The notes under the pieces: generated by a model
What the model was told of the DNA's origin: nothing
Databases searched by the model: none
The model's input: only the letters and a program-made list of their open reading frames with translations
Position numbers and translations under genes: made by a program
From: Christiangramia sp. OXR-203
GTDB taxonomy: Bacteria > Bacteroidota > Bacteroidia > Flavobacteriales > Flavobacteriaceae
Assembly: GCF_034372165.1 (NCBI RefSeq)
Contig: NZ_CP139698.1
Coordinates: forward strand, 3,331,453 to 3,395,452
DNA length: 64,000 nt
Direction: 5' to 3'
Shown here: in pieces, positions 30,466 to 38,241 of the stretch
Numbering within the stretch: position 1 is the first letter of the stretch
Layout: every line of letters begins with the position of its first letter

Positions 30466-30473
30466 TATTTTTG
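30466..30473 (+). promoter_or_regulatory. -7 promoter element of gpsA
   Basis: TATTTTTG fits TAnnTTTG exactly and lies 19 bp before the gpsA ATG. The upstream -33 element is weak (TTTC at 30444-30447, about 18 nt away). The leader would be about 15 nt. Confidence 0.5.
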
Positions 30474-30492
30474 AAGAAGAGAATGTATTTAT

Positions 30493-31488
30493 ATGGATAA
30501 AGCTCCGAGTTTTGGTGTCATTGGTGGAGGTAGCTGGGCAACAGCTATCGTAAAAATGCTATGTGAAAATCTTGATAATGTGAACTGGTATATGCGCAGT
30601 GTATATGCTGTGGAACACATTAAAAAACAGGATCATAATCCCAATTATTTAAGTTCAGTTGAATTTGATAATGATCAGCTTACACTAAGCAACGATATTA
30701 ATGAGGTTGTAGAGACTTCAGAATTCATCATTTTTGCGATTCCTTCAGCATTTCTAAAGAGGGAACTGGATGCACTTAAAGTTCCACTACATGATAAAGT
30801 TGTTTTCTCAGCAATTAAAGGAATCGTTCCGGAAACAAGCCTTATTGTTGGAGAACATTTTAACCAGTACTTCGATGTTCCCATGGAATGCATTGGAGTA
30901 TTAACCGGACCATGTCATGCTGAAGAAGTTGCATTAGAGAGACTTTCCTATTTAACAGTTGCCTGCCAGGATGAACAAAAGGCTCAGCTGGTTGCAGGCT
31001 ATCTTGGTAGCGATTATATCACCTGCAAAACTACAGATGATGTTATTGGTACTGAATATGCAGCCGTTTTGAAGAACATATATGCGATCGCAGCAGGAAT
31101 TGCTCATGGTTTGGGCTATGGTGATAATTTCCAAAGTGTACTTATGAGTAATGCTATCAGGGAAATGAAGAAGTTCATCAAGAAAGTACACAAAATGAAG
31201 CGTAACATCAACGATAGCGCCTATCTGGGAGACCTTTTGGTTACCGGTTACTCTGTATTTAGTCGTAACCGAATGTTCGGGAATATGATAGGAAAAGGAT
31301 ATACAGTTAAAAGCGCTCAAATGGAGATGAGCATGGTTGCCGAAGGTTATTACGCTACCGAAAGTGCTTATAAGATCAACCAGGAAAAGGGAGCTAAAAC
31401 ACCGATTATCAATGCAGTGTATGCTATACTATATGAAGGAAAAAATCCCAAAAAAGTTTTTAATAAGCTCGTCGACAAATTAGATTGA
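30493..31488 (+). CDS. gpsA: Glycerol-3-phosphate dehydrogenase [NAD(P)+]
   Basis: A 331-aa cytoplasmic enzyme making sn-glycerol 3-phosphate from dihydroxyacetone phosphate for phospholipid synthesis. The Rossmann motif is IGGGSWATAIVKML. FAIPSAFLKREL, the SAIKGI strand and TGPCHAEEVALER follow. The catalytic Lys lies in GTEYAAVLKNIYAIAAGIAHGLGYGDN. SAYLGDLLVTGYSVFSRNRMFG is the C-terminal helical signature. Length is typical. It is monocistronic, with a consensus -7 element just upstream. Confidence 0.96.
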   Translation: MDKAPSFGVIGGGSWATAIVKMLCENLDNVNWYMRSVYAVEHIKKQDHNPNYLSSVEFDNDQLTLSNDINEVVETSEFIIFAIPSAFLKRELDALKVPLHDKVVFSAIKGIVPETSLIVGEHFNQYFDVPMECIGVLTGPCHAEEVALERLSYLTVACQDEQKAQLVAGYLGSDYITCKTTDDVIGTEYAAVLKNIYAIAAGIAHGLGYGDNFQSVLMSNAIREMKKFIKKVHKMKRNINDSAYLGDLLVTGYSVFSRNRMFGNMIGKGYTVKSAQMEMSMVAEGYYATESAYKINQEKGAKTPIINAVYAILYEGKNPKKVFNKLVDKLD

Positions 31489-31552
31489 AATATAAGTTTT
31501 TTCTTACTAAATATCTTATAAATCGCTGTTAGACAAACTTTTCAGCGATTTA

Positions 31553-31585
31553 TTTGTACTGTTAACATCATATATAGTACTTTTA
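31553..31585 (+). promoter_or_regulatory. Promoter of the 216-aa lipoprotein gene
   Basis: TTTG (31553-31556), 21 nt and TACTTTTA (31578-31585) approximate the Bacteroidetes consensus with one mismatch in the -7 box. The box and the following CCAAAT closely resemble those of the paralogous gene at 32414-32432. Confidence 0.5.
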
Positions 31586-31617
31586 CCCTACCAAATCATT
31601 TTAAACCAAAAATTATC

Positions 31618-32268
31618 ATGAACAAAAAATTACTTTTTCTCGGCTTAGGACTTGGCCTATTCCTAACCGGGTGTGAGACTGATACTGTTTCTGAAGATAT
31701 TACGGCAGAAACTTCATCAGTAGTAAAAGAATCTAAAAATTCTGCGACGAAGATCCATGAACCTGTATTTCTACAGGGAATCCACGAACCGGTATTCTTA
31801 AAGAACGGATTCGAAGATTGCGATATTTTTCCTGTCTATGATGGTCCTAAGGACCTGAATGTTGGTAAAGGTGAAGCTATGGACTTTAGTGAGCATACTC
31901 ATCTGGAAAACCTGCGTGTTGCTGGTGAACTGAATATTTGTGGTGAGATCGAGACAGAAAAAAATACGGTTATTAGACGTAACGGTGAGATGACTACGGT
32001 AGGTCTGGCAATTATAGGCTCTGAGGAAGAACCTAAAGACCTAATCATCAATTACGGTGGTCACTTCAATATCAACGGAGTCCTGATCGTAACTGGAGAT
32101 TTGATCCTAAACACTGGAGCTACCCTACAGTTCCTAAATGATGACCTTGAAAACAACTGGTTATGGGTAATGGGAGATATTAGAACTGCCGATTATTCTT
32201 TTGTTTACGGTATGTACAACACCTATGAAGGCGAGGAAGATCATGACCACGACGGTCACGAACACTAG
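31618..32268 (+). CDS. Lipoprotein with C-terminal beta-repeat domain
   Basis: A 216-aa predicted lipoprotein (LGLGLGLFLTGCETD). A short direct repeat, IHEPVFLQG/IHEPVFLKN, precedes the domain. Residues about 75-190 are strand-turn repeats (LENLRVAGELNICGEI, TTVGLAIIGSEEEPKDLII, GGHFNINGVLIVTGDLIL, TGATLQFL) suggesting a short beta-helix of the bactofilin or polymer-forming kind. Two Cys (DC-x-IFPVYDG and LNICG) are also found in the C-terminal domain of the next gene's product, so the two are paralogous there. The tail is Asp/Glu/His-rich (EEDHDHDGHEH) and could bind metal. The function is unknown. It has its own promoter and terminator. Confidence 0.78.
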   Translation: MNKKLLFLGLGLGLFLTGCETDTVSEDITAETSSVVKESKNSATKIHEPVFLQGIHEPVFLKNGFEDCDIFPVYDGPKDLNVGKGEAMDFSEHTHLENLRVAGELNICGEIETEKNTVIRRNGEMTTVGLAIIGSEEEPKDLIINYGGHFNINGVLIVTGDLILNTGATLQFLNDDLENNWLWVMGDIRTADYSFVYGMYNTYEGEEDHDHDGHEH

Positions 32269-32292
32269 AAAATTCATTATTTCGTTATACTT

Positions 32293-32321
32293 AAAAAGCC
32301 GGCATATTCCCGGCTTTTTTC
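32293..32321 (+). terminator. Intrinsic terminator
   Basis: AAAAAGCCGG (32293-32302) and CCGGCTTTTTT (32310-32320) form a strong stem with a 7-nt loop and T run, 25 bp after the lipoprotein stop. Confidence 0.85.
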
Positions 32322-32390
32322 GTTTTCAGTATTTTCTTATCGGTAGTTTCTTACACTTAATCGAAAAAGCCTGTCATTCACCCAGTTTCA

Positions 32391-32421
32391 TTTTGAACAT
32401 AGAGATTAATTGCTATTTTTA
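32391..32421 (+). promoter_or_regulatory. Promoter of the 564-aa lipoprotein gene
   Basis: TTTTG (32391-32395), 18 nt and TATTTTTA (32414-32421) match the Bacteroidetes promoter with one mismatch. The implied leader is about 27 nt. Confidence 0.6.
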
Positions 32422-32453
32422 CCTGCCCAAATACTTTAACTAACCTATTTACC

Positions 32454-34148
32454 ATGAATAAAAGATTATTCGGATTCAGCCTAAGTGCGATGCTATTATT
32501 CGCATCCTGCGAAAAGAACAGTATTTCAGACGAACCTTCTCAGGAATCTGATTTCACTATTGCAGATGCTTCAGAACTTTCCTCTGCGATCGATTTTAAC
32601 GAAACTGGTGTTATTGGTTTTGCATCAATTAGCAACAATAGAAATTCAGATGCTTCTACAGTATTTGGTATTGAGCAGATCGCTTCGCTTGAAGCTCCTG
32701 AAGTTGATGGTGTAAAACTAAGAGCTACACATGTAGATGTAAAAGGTGATTTCGCTTATGTTTCTTACAACAAAGAAGGCGCCACATATCTTGGAGCTGT
32801 CGATGTAATTGACATTCAGGATAAATACAATCCTGTTTTAGTAAATAGAATGACCACTACAGTTGCAGATATTAATTCTTTGTTTGTAGATAGCGATGAT
32901 GTGCTTGTACTCACCGGGGCTTCAGCAAAAGAAAACCGCGGAACGGGCAAGCGCACCATGATGGCTTATTTCAATCTTGAAAACGGTAATTTGCCTACTA
33001 CTCTCGTTCAGGAAGTAGATGACATTCGAGTAGAAGTTAACTATAATCTGGATTTTGGAAATACTGGAAATGCCGGTGTTCATATATTGCCTATAGACGG
33101 CGAAGCTATTGCAATTAGCGGAGATAGAGGTGCGATCACAAGATTTGAATATCCTGGAATGATTGCTGCTTTTGATCAAATCTCTACAGAAGAAATTGGA
33201 GATCTTAGATATGCTGCAATTCAAAATAATACCCTTGCCGTTTTAAGTGGTGTAGACGGACTTATGAATTTTGATTTGACCGATGGTTTAAATCTTACAT
33301 CTCAAATTAGCACTGCTGCATTAACTGCAGAATCAAAAAGAACAATTGCCTGGTATGGTGATAATATTCTTGTTTCTGAAGGTACAGAAGGTGCCGGGAT
33401 CTATAGTTTTGAAAATAATTCTAAAGTAAGCAGTCTGCCACTTAAAATGCATCCCGATGCTGCAACTATCTCTACTCAAGATGCTGTGACTAACGCAGTT
33501 TCTACTGATGGGAATTATGTATATATGGCTAATGGAGGTGCAGGACTTGATATCTTAAAGCTTGACGAGGATCTTACTCCACTTGCTGAAGGTATCGCGG
33601 AAATTGAAGGTAGTGCAAACTTTGTACAGGCTAAAGGAGAATATATCTACGTTGCTTCTGGAAAAGGTTTGAAAATTCTTCGAATTATTTCTGTGGAAGA
33701 CGCCCCAAATAATAGTCCGGAAGAATTTCTAAATTGCTCAGATTTTGCGGCGTTCGATGGTAATAAGAATCTTACGATTACACCTTCTACTACTGAGTCT
33801 TACTCCGGGGTAATGAATGTGAAGAATCTTAATGTAAATGGAACGCTTAATTTCTGCGGAACCCTAATGATTGAGAAAAGCGCAAATCTTTCCAGTGGCG
33901 GAGAAATGAATGTTTCAGGAGCTATGTATCTTGGTAATAACAGATCTGCTGAAAATCTTACGATCACATCTGGAAGTACACTTAGAGTAAACGGACTGGT
34001 TGAAATTCACGGAGACCTGAATATCCAGAGTAACGGGAAACTGGAATTCGTTGGAGAAGGTTCAAAAATATATGTTGGAGGAACTGTAAAAGTTCATGAT
34101 GGTGGTGCTCTTGAAGGGGAATTTGAAGATCTTAATGACAGATTTTAA
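32454..34148 (+). CDS. Propeller lipoprotein with C-terminal beta-repeat domain
   Basis: A 564-aa predicted lipoprotein (MLLFASCEKNS). Residues about 60-420 carry LVIVD-type propeller repeats: THVDVKGDFAYVSYNKEG, YLGAVDVIDIQDKYNPVLV, YVYMANGGAGLDILKL, YIYVASGKGLKILRI. Residues about 425-560 are strand-turn repeats homologous to the previous lipoprotein: LNCSDFAAFDGNKNLTI, MNVKNLNVNGTLNFCG, AMYLGNNRSAENLTI, TLRVNGLVEIHGDLNI, GKLEFVG. Such a combination suggests a surface or periplasmic adhesive or scaffold protein; no enzymatic motif is seen. It is transcribed alone and ends at a strong terminator. Confidence 0.8.
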   Translation: MNKRLFGFSLSAMLLFASCEKNSISDEPSQESDFTIADASELSSAIDFNETGVIGFASISNNRNSDASTVFGIEQIASLEAPEVDGVKLRATHVDVKGDFAYVSYNKEGATYLGAVDVIDIQDKYNPVLVNRMTTTVADINSLFVDSDDVLVLTGASAKENRGTGKRTMMAYFNLENGNLPTTLVQEVDDIRVEVNYNLDFGNTGNAGVHILPIDGEAIAISGDRGAITRFEYPGMIAAFDQISTEEIGDLRYAAIQNNTLAVLSGVDGLMNFDLTDGLNLTSQISTAALTAESKRTIAWYGDNILVSEGTEGAGIYSFENNSKVSSLPLKMHPDAATISTQDAVTNAVSTDGNYVYMANGGAGLDILKLDEDLTPLAEGIAEIEGSANFVQAKGEYIYVASGKGLKILRIISVEDAPNNSPEEFLNCSDFAAFDGNKNLTITPSTTESYSGVMNVKNLNVNGTLNFCGTLMIEKSANLSSGGEMNVSGAMYLGNNRSAENLTITSGSTLRVNGLVEIHGDLNIQSNGKLEFVGEGSKIYVGGTVKVHDGGALEGEFEDLNDRF

Positions 34149-34174
34149 TAAGAATCATATTAATATACAGAACT

Positions 34175-34204
34175 AAAAAAGCCTCCAAATGGAGGCTTTT
34201 TTTT
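34175..34204. terminator. Bidirectional intrinsic terminator
   Basis: AAAAAAGCCTCC (34175-34186) pairs with GGAGGCTTTTTT (from 34191) over a 4-nt loop. It has A and T runs on both sides and lies between convergent genes. Confidence 0.88.
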
Positions 34205-34223
34205 ATGTGCTATAATCAAGTAA

Positions 34224-34619
34224 TCATATTGCAAGAATTCCTTTTTCCGGTATTACCGGGATCTGCACCCGTGCATTTTCCCGAATGCTATTCGCCTTAA
34301 AAACAAAAGTCTTCTCGTACATCTTATTATTCTTGAAGAATGTCACCTTAAACTCATTGTTCAGCTTTAGAACATCTTCCTGAAGAAATTCGATCTTGGC
34401 GAAATTCTTTGCCGGCAGTACTTCAATCTTATGTCGCATAGTAGAAGTTTCCTTCTTCTTGTCAAAACCTCTTGATACAATAAGCGCCATTTCCAAAGCT
34501 TCCGAAGATGCATTGATTAAATAAGCATTCCATTCGTAGGACTCGAATTGTTCGTTCAATACATAGACCGCCGCGAGGTATACCTCTTCTACTTCTGGTA
34601 TTTCAATATCTTTCCTCAA
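34224..34619 (-). CDS. Conserved hypothetical protein in the pheS operon
   Basis: A 131-aa protein starting at a TTG whose last two bases overlap the stop of the 58-aa gene (TTGA). This points to coupled translation. The sequence begins MRKDIEIPEVEEVYLAAVY and continues with beta-rich stretches (YEWNAYLINASSEALEMALIV, EVLPAKNFAKIEFLQED, FKVTFFKNNKMYEKTFVF). I recognise no domain. Similar proteins downstream of pheS in flavobacteria are often labelled as phenylalanyl-tRNA synthetase-associated, without evidence of function. No signal peptide is seen. Confidence 0.75.
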   Translation of the reverse strand: MRKDIEIPEVEEVYLAAVYVLNEQFESYEWNAYLINASSEALEMALIVSRGFDKKKETSTMRHKIEVLPAKNFAKIEFLQEDVLKLNNEFKVTFFKNNKMYEKTFVFKANSIRENARVQIPVIPEKGILAI

Positions 34620-34792
34620 AATGTATCTTCAGCTTTGTGTTTGATCTTTATCCACAACCAGTATAAGAGTGCCGCTGCAACTGCAAGCAGGATCAATCCT
34701 AAAGTCAGTTTGATAACCGCGATCACAAAGGTCACATAAATGATGATTCCCAGGATAATTGCACCAATGATGAGGATAGCGTATTTTTTCAT
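34616..34792 (-). CDS. 58-aa two-helix membrane protein between pheS and the downstream gene
   Basis: A short frame reading [19 protein letters not shown] for its first 19 residues and ending KIKHKAEDTF. It contains two hydrophobic helices (residues about 4-27 and 29-48). The ATG (34792-34790) overlaps the pheS stop as TAATG, and its TGA overlaps the TTG of the next gene. This tight coupling and the coherent membrane pattern support a real small gene. The function is unknown. Confidence 0.75.
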   Translation of the reverse strand: MKKYAILIIGAIILGIIIYVTFVIAVIKLTLGLILLAVAAALLYWLWIKIKHKAEDTF

Positions 34793-35811
34793 TACAGTGC
34801 AGATTTAAATTGCTCTAGAAATCTTAGGTCATTCTCGTAAAACATCCTGATATCTTCTATCTGATAAAGCAGCATGGCAATTCTTTCAATTCCCATCCCA
34901 AAAGCAAATCCTGAATATTCCTGTGGGTCTATATTGCAATTTCTTAGAACGTTCGGGTCTACCATTCCGCAGCCCATAATTTCAAGCCAACCCGTTCCTT
35001 TGGTGATTCTATAATCGGTTTCAGTTTCAAGACCCCAATAAACATCAACTTCAGCACTTGGCTCAGTAAAGGGGAAATAAGAAGGTCTAAGGCGTATTTT
35101 TGATTTTCCGAAGAGTTGCTCTGTAAAGTACAGGATCGTTTGTTTCATATCAGCAAAAGACACGTCCTTATCGATATACAATCCTTCTACCTGGTGAAAT
35201 ATACAATGTGATCTTGCCGAAATTGCTTCATTTCTGAAAACTCTACCCGGAGAGATCGTTCTAATTGGCGGTTTATTCTCTTCCATGTAACGAACCTGAA
35301 CTGAAGAAGTATGTGTTCTCAACAAAATATCAGGATCTGTCTGAATAAAAAATGTATCCTGCATGTCTCTTGCCGGGTGGTACTCTGGAAGGTTCAGTGC
35401 CGTAAAGTTATGCCAGTCATCTTCCATCTCCGGTCCTTCAGAAACATTGAAACCAATATTGCTAAAGATCTCGGTGATCTGGTTCTTAACAATAGAAATT
35501 GGGTGTCTCGAACCTATTTCAACCGGTTCTCCCGGTCTGCTCAGGTCACCATATACACCTTTTTCTTCCTGACTGTTCTCTAGACTTTCCTTTAAAGAAT
35601 TTACACGCTGGGTTGCAGCATTCTTAAGCTGATTGATCACCTGTCCGAATTCCTTCTTCTGCTCATTTGGAACATTCTTGAACTCAGCAAAATAGTCGTT
35701 CAGAATCCCTTTTTTACCAAGGTATTTGATTCGGAAAGTTTCTATTTCTTCATTCGTAGCAGCATTAAAGCTTTCAACTTCAGCAATATGCCCTTTAATC
35801 TTATCAATCAT
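34792..35811 (-). CDS. pheS: Phenylalanine-tRNA ligase alpha subunit
   Basis: A 339-aa catalytic subunit charging tRNA-Phe. The N-terminal coiled coil (residues about 1-90) has [13 protein letters not shown] and RVNSLKE. The class II core follows: [34 protein letters not shown], motif 2 [42 protein letters not shown], and motif 3 [16 protein letters not shown]. Length and motifs are normal. pheT is not adjacent, which is common in Bacteroidetes. It is the first gene of a coupled three-gene unit, preceded by a TAAATTTG box. Confidence 0.96.
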   Translation of the reverse strand: MIDKIKGHIAEVESFNAATNEEIETFRIKYLGKKGILNDYFAEFKNVPNEQKKEFGQVINQLKNAATQRVNSLKESLENSQEEKGVYGDLSRPGEPVEIGSRHPISIVKNQITEIFSNIGFNVSEGPEMEDDWHNFTALNLPEYHPARDMQDTFFIQTDPDILLRTHTSSVQVRYMEENKPPIRTISPGRVFRNEAISARSHCIFHQVEGLYIDKDVSFADMKQTILYFTEQLFGKSKIRLRPSYFPFTEPSAEVDVYWGLETETDYRITKGTGWLEIMGCGMVDPNVLRNCNIDPQEYSGFAFGMGIERIAMLLYQIEDIRMFYENDLRFLEQFKSAL

Positions 35812-35833
35812 TGGTGTAGTCTTTTCAGAAGCG

Positions 35834-35841
35834 CAAATTTA
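35834..35841 (-). promoter_or_regulatory. -7 promoter element of pheS
   Basis: On the minus strand TAAATTTG fits TAnnTTTG, 22 bp before the pheS ATG. No clear TTG lies at the expected distance upstream. Confidence 0.45.
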
Positions 35842-35877
35842 GTAAAATTAATACCGAAAATCGTGCCCTTTAAATGC

Positions 35878-36585
35878 TTATTCTGAAGTTGCCACTTCCG
35901 AAGAAAGAGACTTTACGAGCAACCTGTCCCGGTAAATAAAACTCATAAGAAAGAATACGGAAAGTGCCCCGAAGCTGTGCCATAGCCAGTGTGTTCCCAT
36001 AGGAATTACATACATAAATCCATCCAGTACCCTGAAGCTGATGGCAAATCCAAAGCTGAGAAATGCCAGTAAAATATAAACCCAGTTTGCTGATCGTGTG
36101 GTAAGAAAATAGGTAATTACAGGTAGTAAAAGTCCCAGCGCTGTTCCCACGTAGCCTACAGAGGTTTGAACACTATCATCCCATGGGAGCATACGCACCC
36201 CAAACACCAGAATTAAAATTAGTACAATAAGCCAGATTCTATTCCGGTTGGTGATTTCAAGTTTTATCGTATAATATACTGAAACTGCCAGGCATAGAAA
36301 TATAATAGGAAGCCAGTCCAGGTACATCCAGAAATCATGACTTCGGGTTGCGTGATAAACGGTACCTCCAACAAACCCCATAAAAAGAATAGGAAGGCTC
36401 CAGGCTAAAAATCTATGATTGCGATAGTCGCTATAGACCTTTAGCGAAAAGTAGATAATGATGAGTAAAAAGAAGATATTGCTAAAAGTATTGAACGGTT
36501 CCACCGGTAATCTTCCGGGGATTGTTTCCTGGTAGATAGGACCACTATCATTTGGAAACGAGTCAAAACTTAGCAAAAGATTCAT
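35878..36585 (-). CDS. Ceramidase-like membrane hydrolase (CREST superfamily)
   Basis: A 235-aa protein with about seven membrane helices. It carries the spaced residues of the CREST family (alkaline ceramidases, PAQR, Per1): EPFNTFSN with Ser35, VGGTVYHATRSH with His78, YLDWLP with Asp90, and GTHWLWHSFG with His199 and His203. In known members these bind zinc and hydrolyse amides in the membrane. Many Bacteroidetes make sphingolipids, so ceramide turnover is plausible, but the substrate is inference. The ATG abuts the stop of the upstream 118-aa gene (TAAATG), indicating an operon. Confidence 0.72.
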   Translation of the reverse strand: MNLLLSFDSFPNDSGPIYQETIPGRLPVEPFNTFSNIFFLLIIIYFSLKVYSDYRNHRFLAWSLPILFMGFVGGTVYHATRSHDFWMYLDWLPIIFLCLAVSVYYTIKLEITNRNRIWLIVLILILVFGVRMLPWDDSVQTSVGYVGTALGLLLPVITYFLTTRSANWVYILLAFLSFGFAISFRVLDGFMYVIPMGTHWLWHSFGALSVFFLMSFIYRDRLLVKSLSSEVATSE

Positions 36586-36942
36586 TTATGAAATATACTT
36601 TTTTTCGATAAAATAATTGACGATCGCTTCCTTCATCAAAACTGACTGCTCGCCGGCTTTTAGACTTGGCAACTCCTCCTTTACTTTAAAATGTGGCCAG
36701 CTGTCTTCATCAAAATAATCGAACTCATAATAACCGTAAGGTTCCAGCAATGTACAAATTGCGATATGCATTAAATCGAGTTTATGATCCTTCTTAAACT
36801 TTCGGTGAACCTGACCCAGTTCCTGTACGCCGATTAAGTATATAATAGCATCCAGCTCCAAAATTTCTCCATCTGCAAATTGATTGGATAATTTGGTTTG
36901 TAATTCCTGCCAGCGCTCCTTTAATTGTTCATCTCTTGCCAT
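36586..36942 (-). CDS. Conserved hypothetical protein
   Basis: A 118-aa, mainly helical, acidic cytoplasmic protein: LKERWQELQTKLSNQF, LDAIIYLIGVQELGQ, LDLMHIAICTLLEPYGYYEFDYFDEDSWPHF and MKEAIVNYFIEKKYI. I recognise the pattern as a widespread flavobacterial hypothetical but know no function. It is the first gene of a pair with the ceramidase-like gene. A perfect TATCTTTG box ends only 4 nt before its ATG, so its mRNA is probably leaderless. Confidence 0.75.
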   Translation of the reverse strand: MARDEQLKERWQELQTKLSNQFADGEILELDAIIYLIGVQELGQVHRKFKKDHKLDLMHIAICTLLEPYGYYEFDYFDEDSWPHFKVKEELPSLKAGEQSVLMKEAIVNYFIEKKYIS

Positions 36943-36946
36943 ACTG

Positions 36947-36984
36947 CAAAGATATCATCTAAGATTTTATAATTATTATATTTG
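36947..36984. promoter_or_regulatory. Back-to-back -7 boxes with near-leaderless starts
   Basis: TATCTTTG on the minus strand (36947-36954) ends 4 nt before the 118-aa gene's ATG. TATATTTG on the plus strand (36977-36984) ends 4 nt before the cvpA ATG. Both fit TAnnTTTG, so both transcripts should begin at or within a few bases of the start codon. The -33 regions must overlap inside this 46-bp gap, and neither shows a clear TTG. Confidence 0.6.
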
Positions 36985-36988
36985 ACGC

Positions 36989-37513
36989 ATGAATACAGTG
37001 GATATTGTCCTGGGGATTTTCCTGCTCTACGGATTGGTACGTGGTTTTTTCAGAGGATTTTTAACTGAGCTTGCTTCCTTGGTAGGACTTGTAGCCGGTA
37101 TATACGGTGCCATTCATTTCTCCTACTACGCCGGCGAATTTCTTTCACAACACGTGGATTGGGATATAGAAATTATCAACCTTGCGAGCCTGGCCATTAC
37201 CTTTTTGATTATCATTTTCGTGGTATCCTTAGTTGGTAAAATGCTTACTAAAGCAGCAGACTTTGCAGCGCTTGGAATCGTAAATAAACTATTAGGAGCT
37301 GTATTTGGATTACTGAAATCTGCTTTTGTTGCCAGTGTAATCATCATGTTCTTTATGACCAGCAATAAAACACTTGAATTCGTAGAAACTGAAACACTTG
37401 AGGAATCTGTACTTTATGAACCGGTAGCTGTGATCGCCCCTATCATTTTACCATCGATTATCAAACAGGTGAAAGAAAAAGACCTTTGGGATACTGAAGC
37501 GGAAGCTAAATAA
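36989..37513 (+). CDS. CvpA-family membrane protein
   Basis: A 174-aa inner-membrane protein with four helices: VDIVLGIFLLYGLVRGFFRGF, ELASLVGLVAGIYGAIHFS, LASLAITFLIIIFVVSLVG and LLGAVFGLLKSAFVASVIIMFF. The Gly/Arg-rich first loop and the helix pattern fit CvpA, a protein linked to colicin V production and envelope stress in other bacteria. A charged C-terminal tail follows. It is transcribed divergently from the 118-aa gene. Confidence 0.88.
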   Translation: MNTVDIVLGIFLLYGLVRGFFRGFLTELASLVGLVAGIYGAIHFSYYAGEFLSQHVDWDIEIINLASLAITFLIIIFVVSLVGKMLTKAADFAALGIVNKLLGAVFGLLKSAFVASVIIMFFMTSNKTLEFVETETLEESVLYEPVAVIAPIILPSIIKQVKEKDLWDTEAEAK

Positions 37514-37517
37514 AAAA

Positions 37518-37547
37518 ATCCGGAACCTCATTGAAGTGATCCCGGAT
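37518..37547 (-). terminator. Terminator of the carbonic anhydrase gene
   Basis: On the minus strand ATCCGG (37542-37547) pairs with CCGGAT (37518-37523) around a partly paired loop, followed by seven T. It lies 25 bp past the carbonic anhydrase stop and may also block cvpA read-through. Confidence 0.7.
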
Positions 37548-37572
37548 CCTTAATATTTCGGTGACTAATATC

Positions 37573-38196
37573 TTATAGCAAACTTACTTTCCCATTTGAG
37601 ATAGAATACACGCCTCCAACGATTTTAATCTCACCATTATCTTCCATTTCTTTAAGAATCGGACTTTTCTCTCTGATCCTGTTCATGGTAAGTTTTACGT
37701 TATTTTCAACCACACCAGCAACAAAATCAGAATTGCTGGAATTCCTTTCGCCACTAGTTTCAGTTGCTTTTACGGCAGGTTTAATATTGCTTAATAAATG
37801 TGTAATGTTACCTAGGTCCACATCATCACAGGCGGCTTTAACTGCGCCGCAAGCTTCATGTCCCAGAACCATCACCAATTTACTGCCTGCAACTTTACAG
37901 GAGTATTCCAGACTTCCAAGAATATCAGTATTTTCAAAGTTTCCTGCTACCCTGGCAGAGAAGATATCTCCAACTCCCTGGTCGAAAATAGTTTCTAACG
38001 GTACCCTTGAATCGATACAGCCAAGTACAACTGCCTGTGGCCATTGCCCTCCTTTGGTCTGTTCCACCTGGGATGCATAATCTCTCTGATGCATCTTAGC
38101 ATTGGAAAAACGCTCGTTTCCTTCCATTAGATCCTTCAGCACGGCATCAGGACTCAAATTTGTTTGCTTGTCTTTATTGATTATATCTTTAATCAT
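37573..38196 (-). CDS. Beta-class carbonic anhydrase
   Basis: A 207-aa enzyme interconverting CO2 and bicarbonate. The zinc and active-site residues are complete: Cys60, Asp62 and Arg64 in LGCIDSRVPLE, and His113 and Cys116 in VLGHEACGAVK. ARVAGNF and DILGSLEYSC also fit. There is no signal peptide, so it acts in the cytoplasm. It lies 45 bp behind the SulP transporter gene on the same strand, so the pair probably supplies and converts inorganic carbon. Confidence 0.95.
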   Translation of the reverse strand: MIKDIINKDKQTNLSPDAVLKDLMEGNERFSNAKMHQRDYASQVEQTKGGQWPQAVVLGCIDSRVPLETIFDQGVGDIFSARVAGNFENTDILGSLEYSCKVAGSKLVMVLGHEACGAVKAACDDVDLGNITHLLSNIKPAVKATETSGERNSSNSDFVAGVVENNVKLTMNRIREKSPILKEMEDNGEIKIVGGVYSISNGKVSLL

Positions 38197-38241
38197 AATT
38201 CATTTTTATTATTAGGTTTAGGTTAATGCTGATCTACTAAA

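Larger units (their letters stand above)
30139..30492. other. Divergent intergenic region with terminator-like hairpin
   Basis: These 354 bp separate the divergent LysM and gpsA genes. They contain a strong bidirectional terminator-like hairpin (30233-30264) and a -7 box for gpsA (30466-30473). I find no coding frame above noise. A terminator between two outward-facing genes has no obvious client. Confidence 0.5.
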
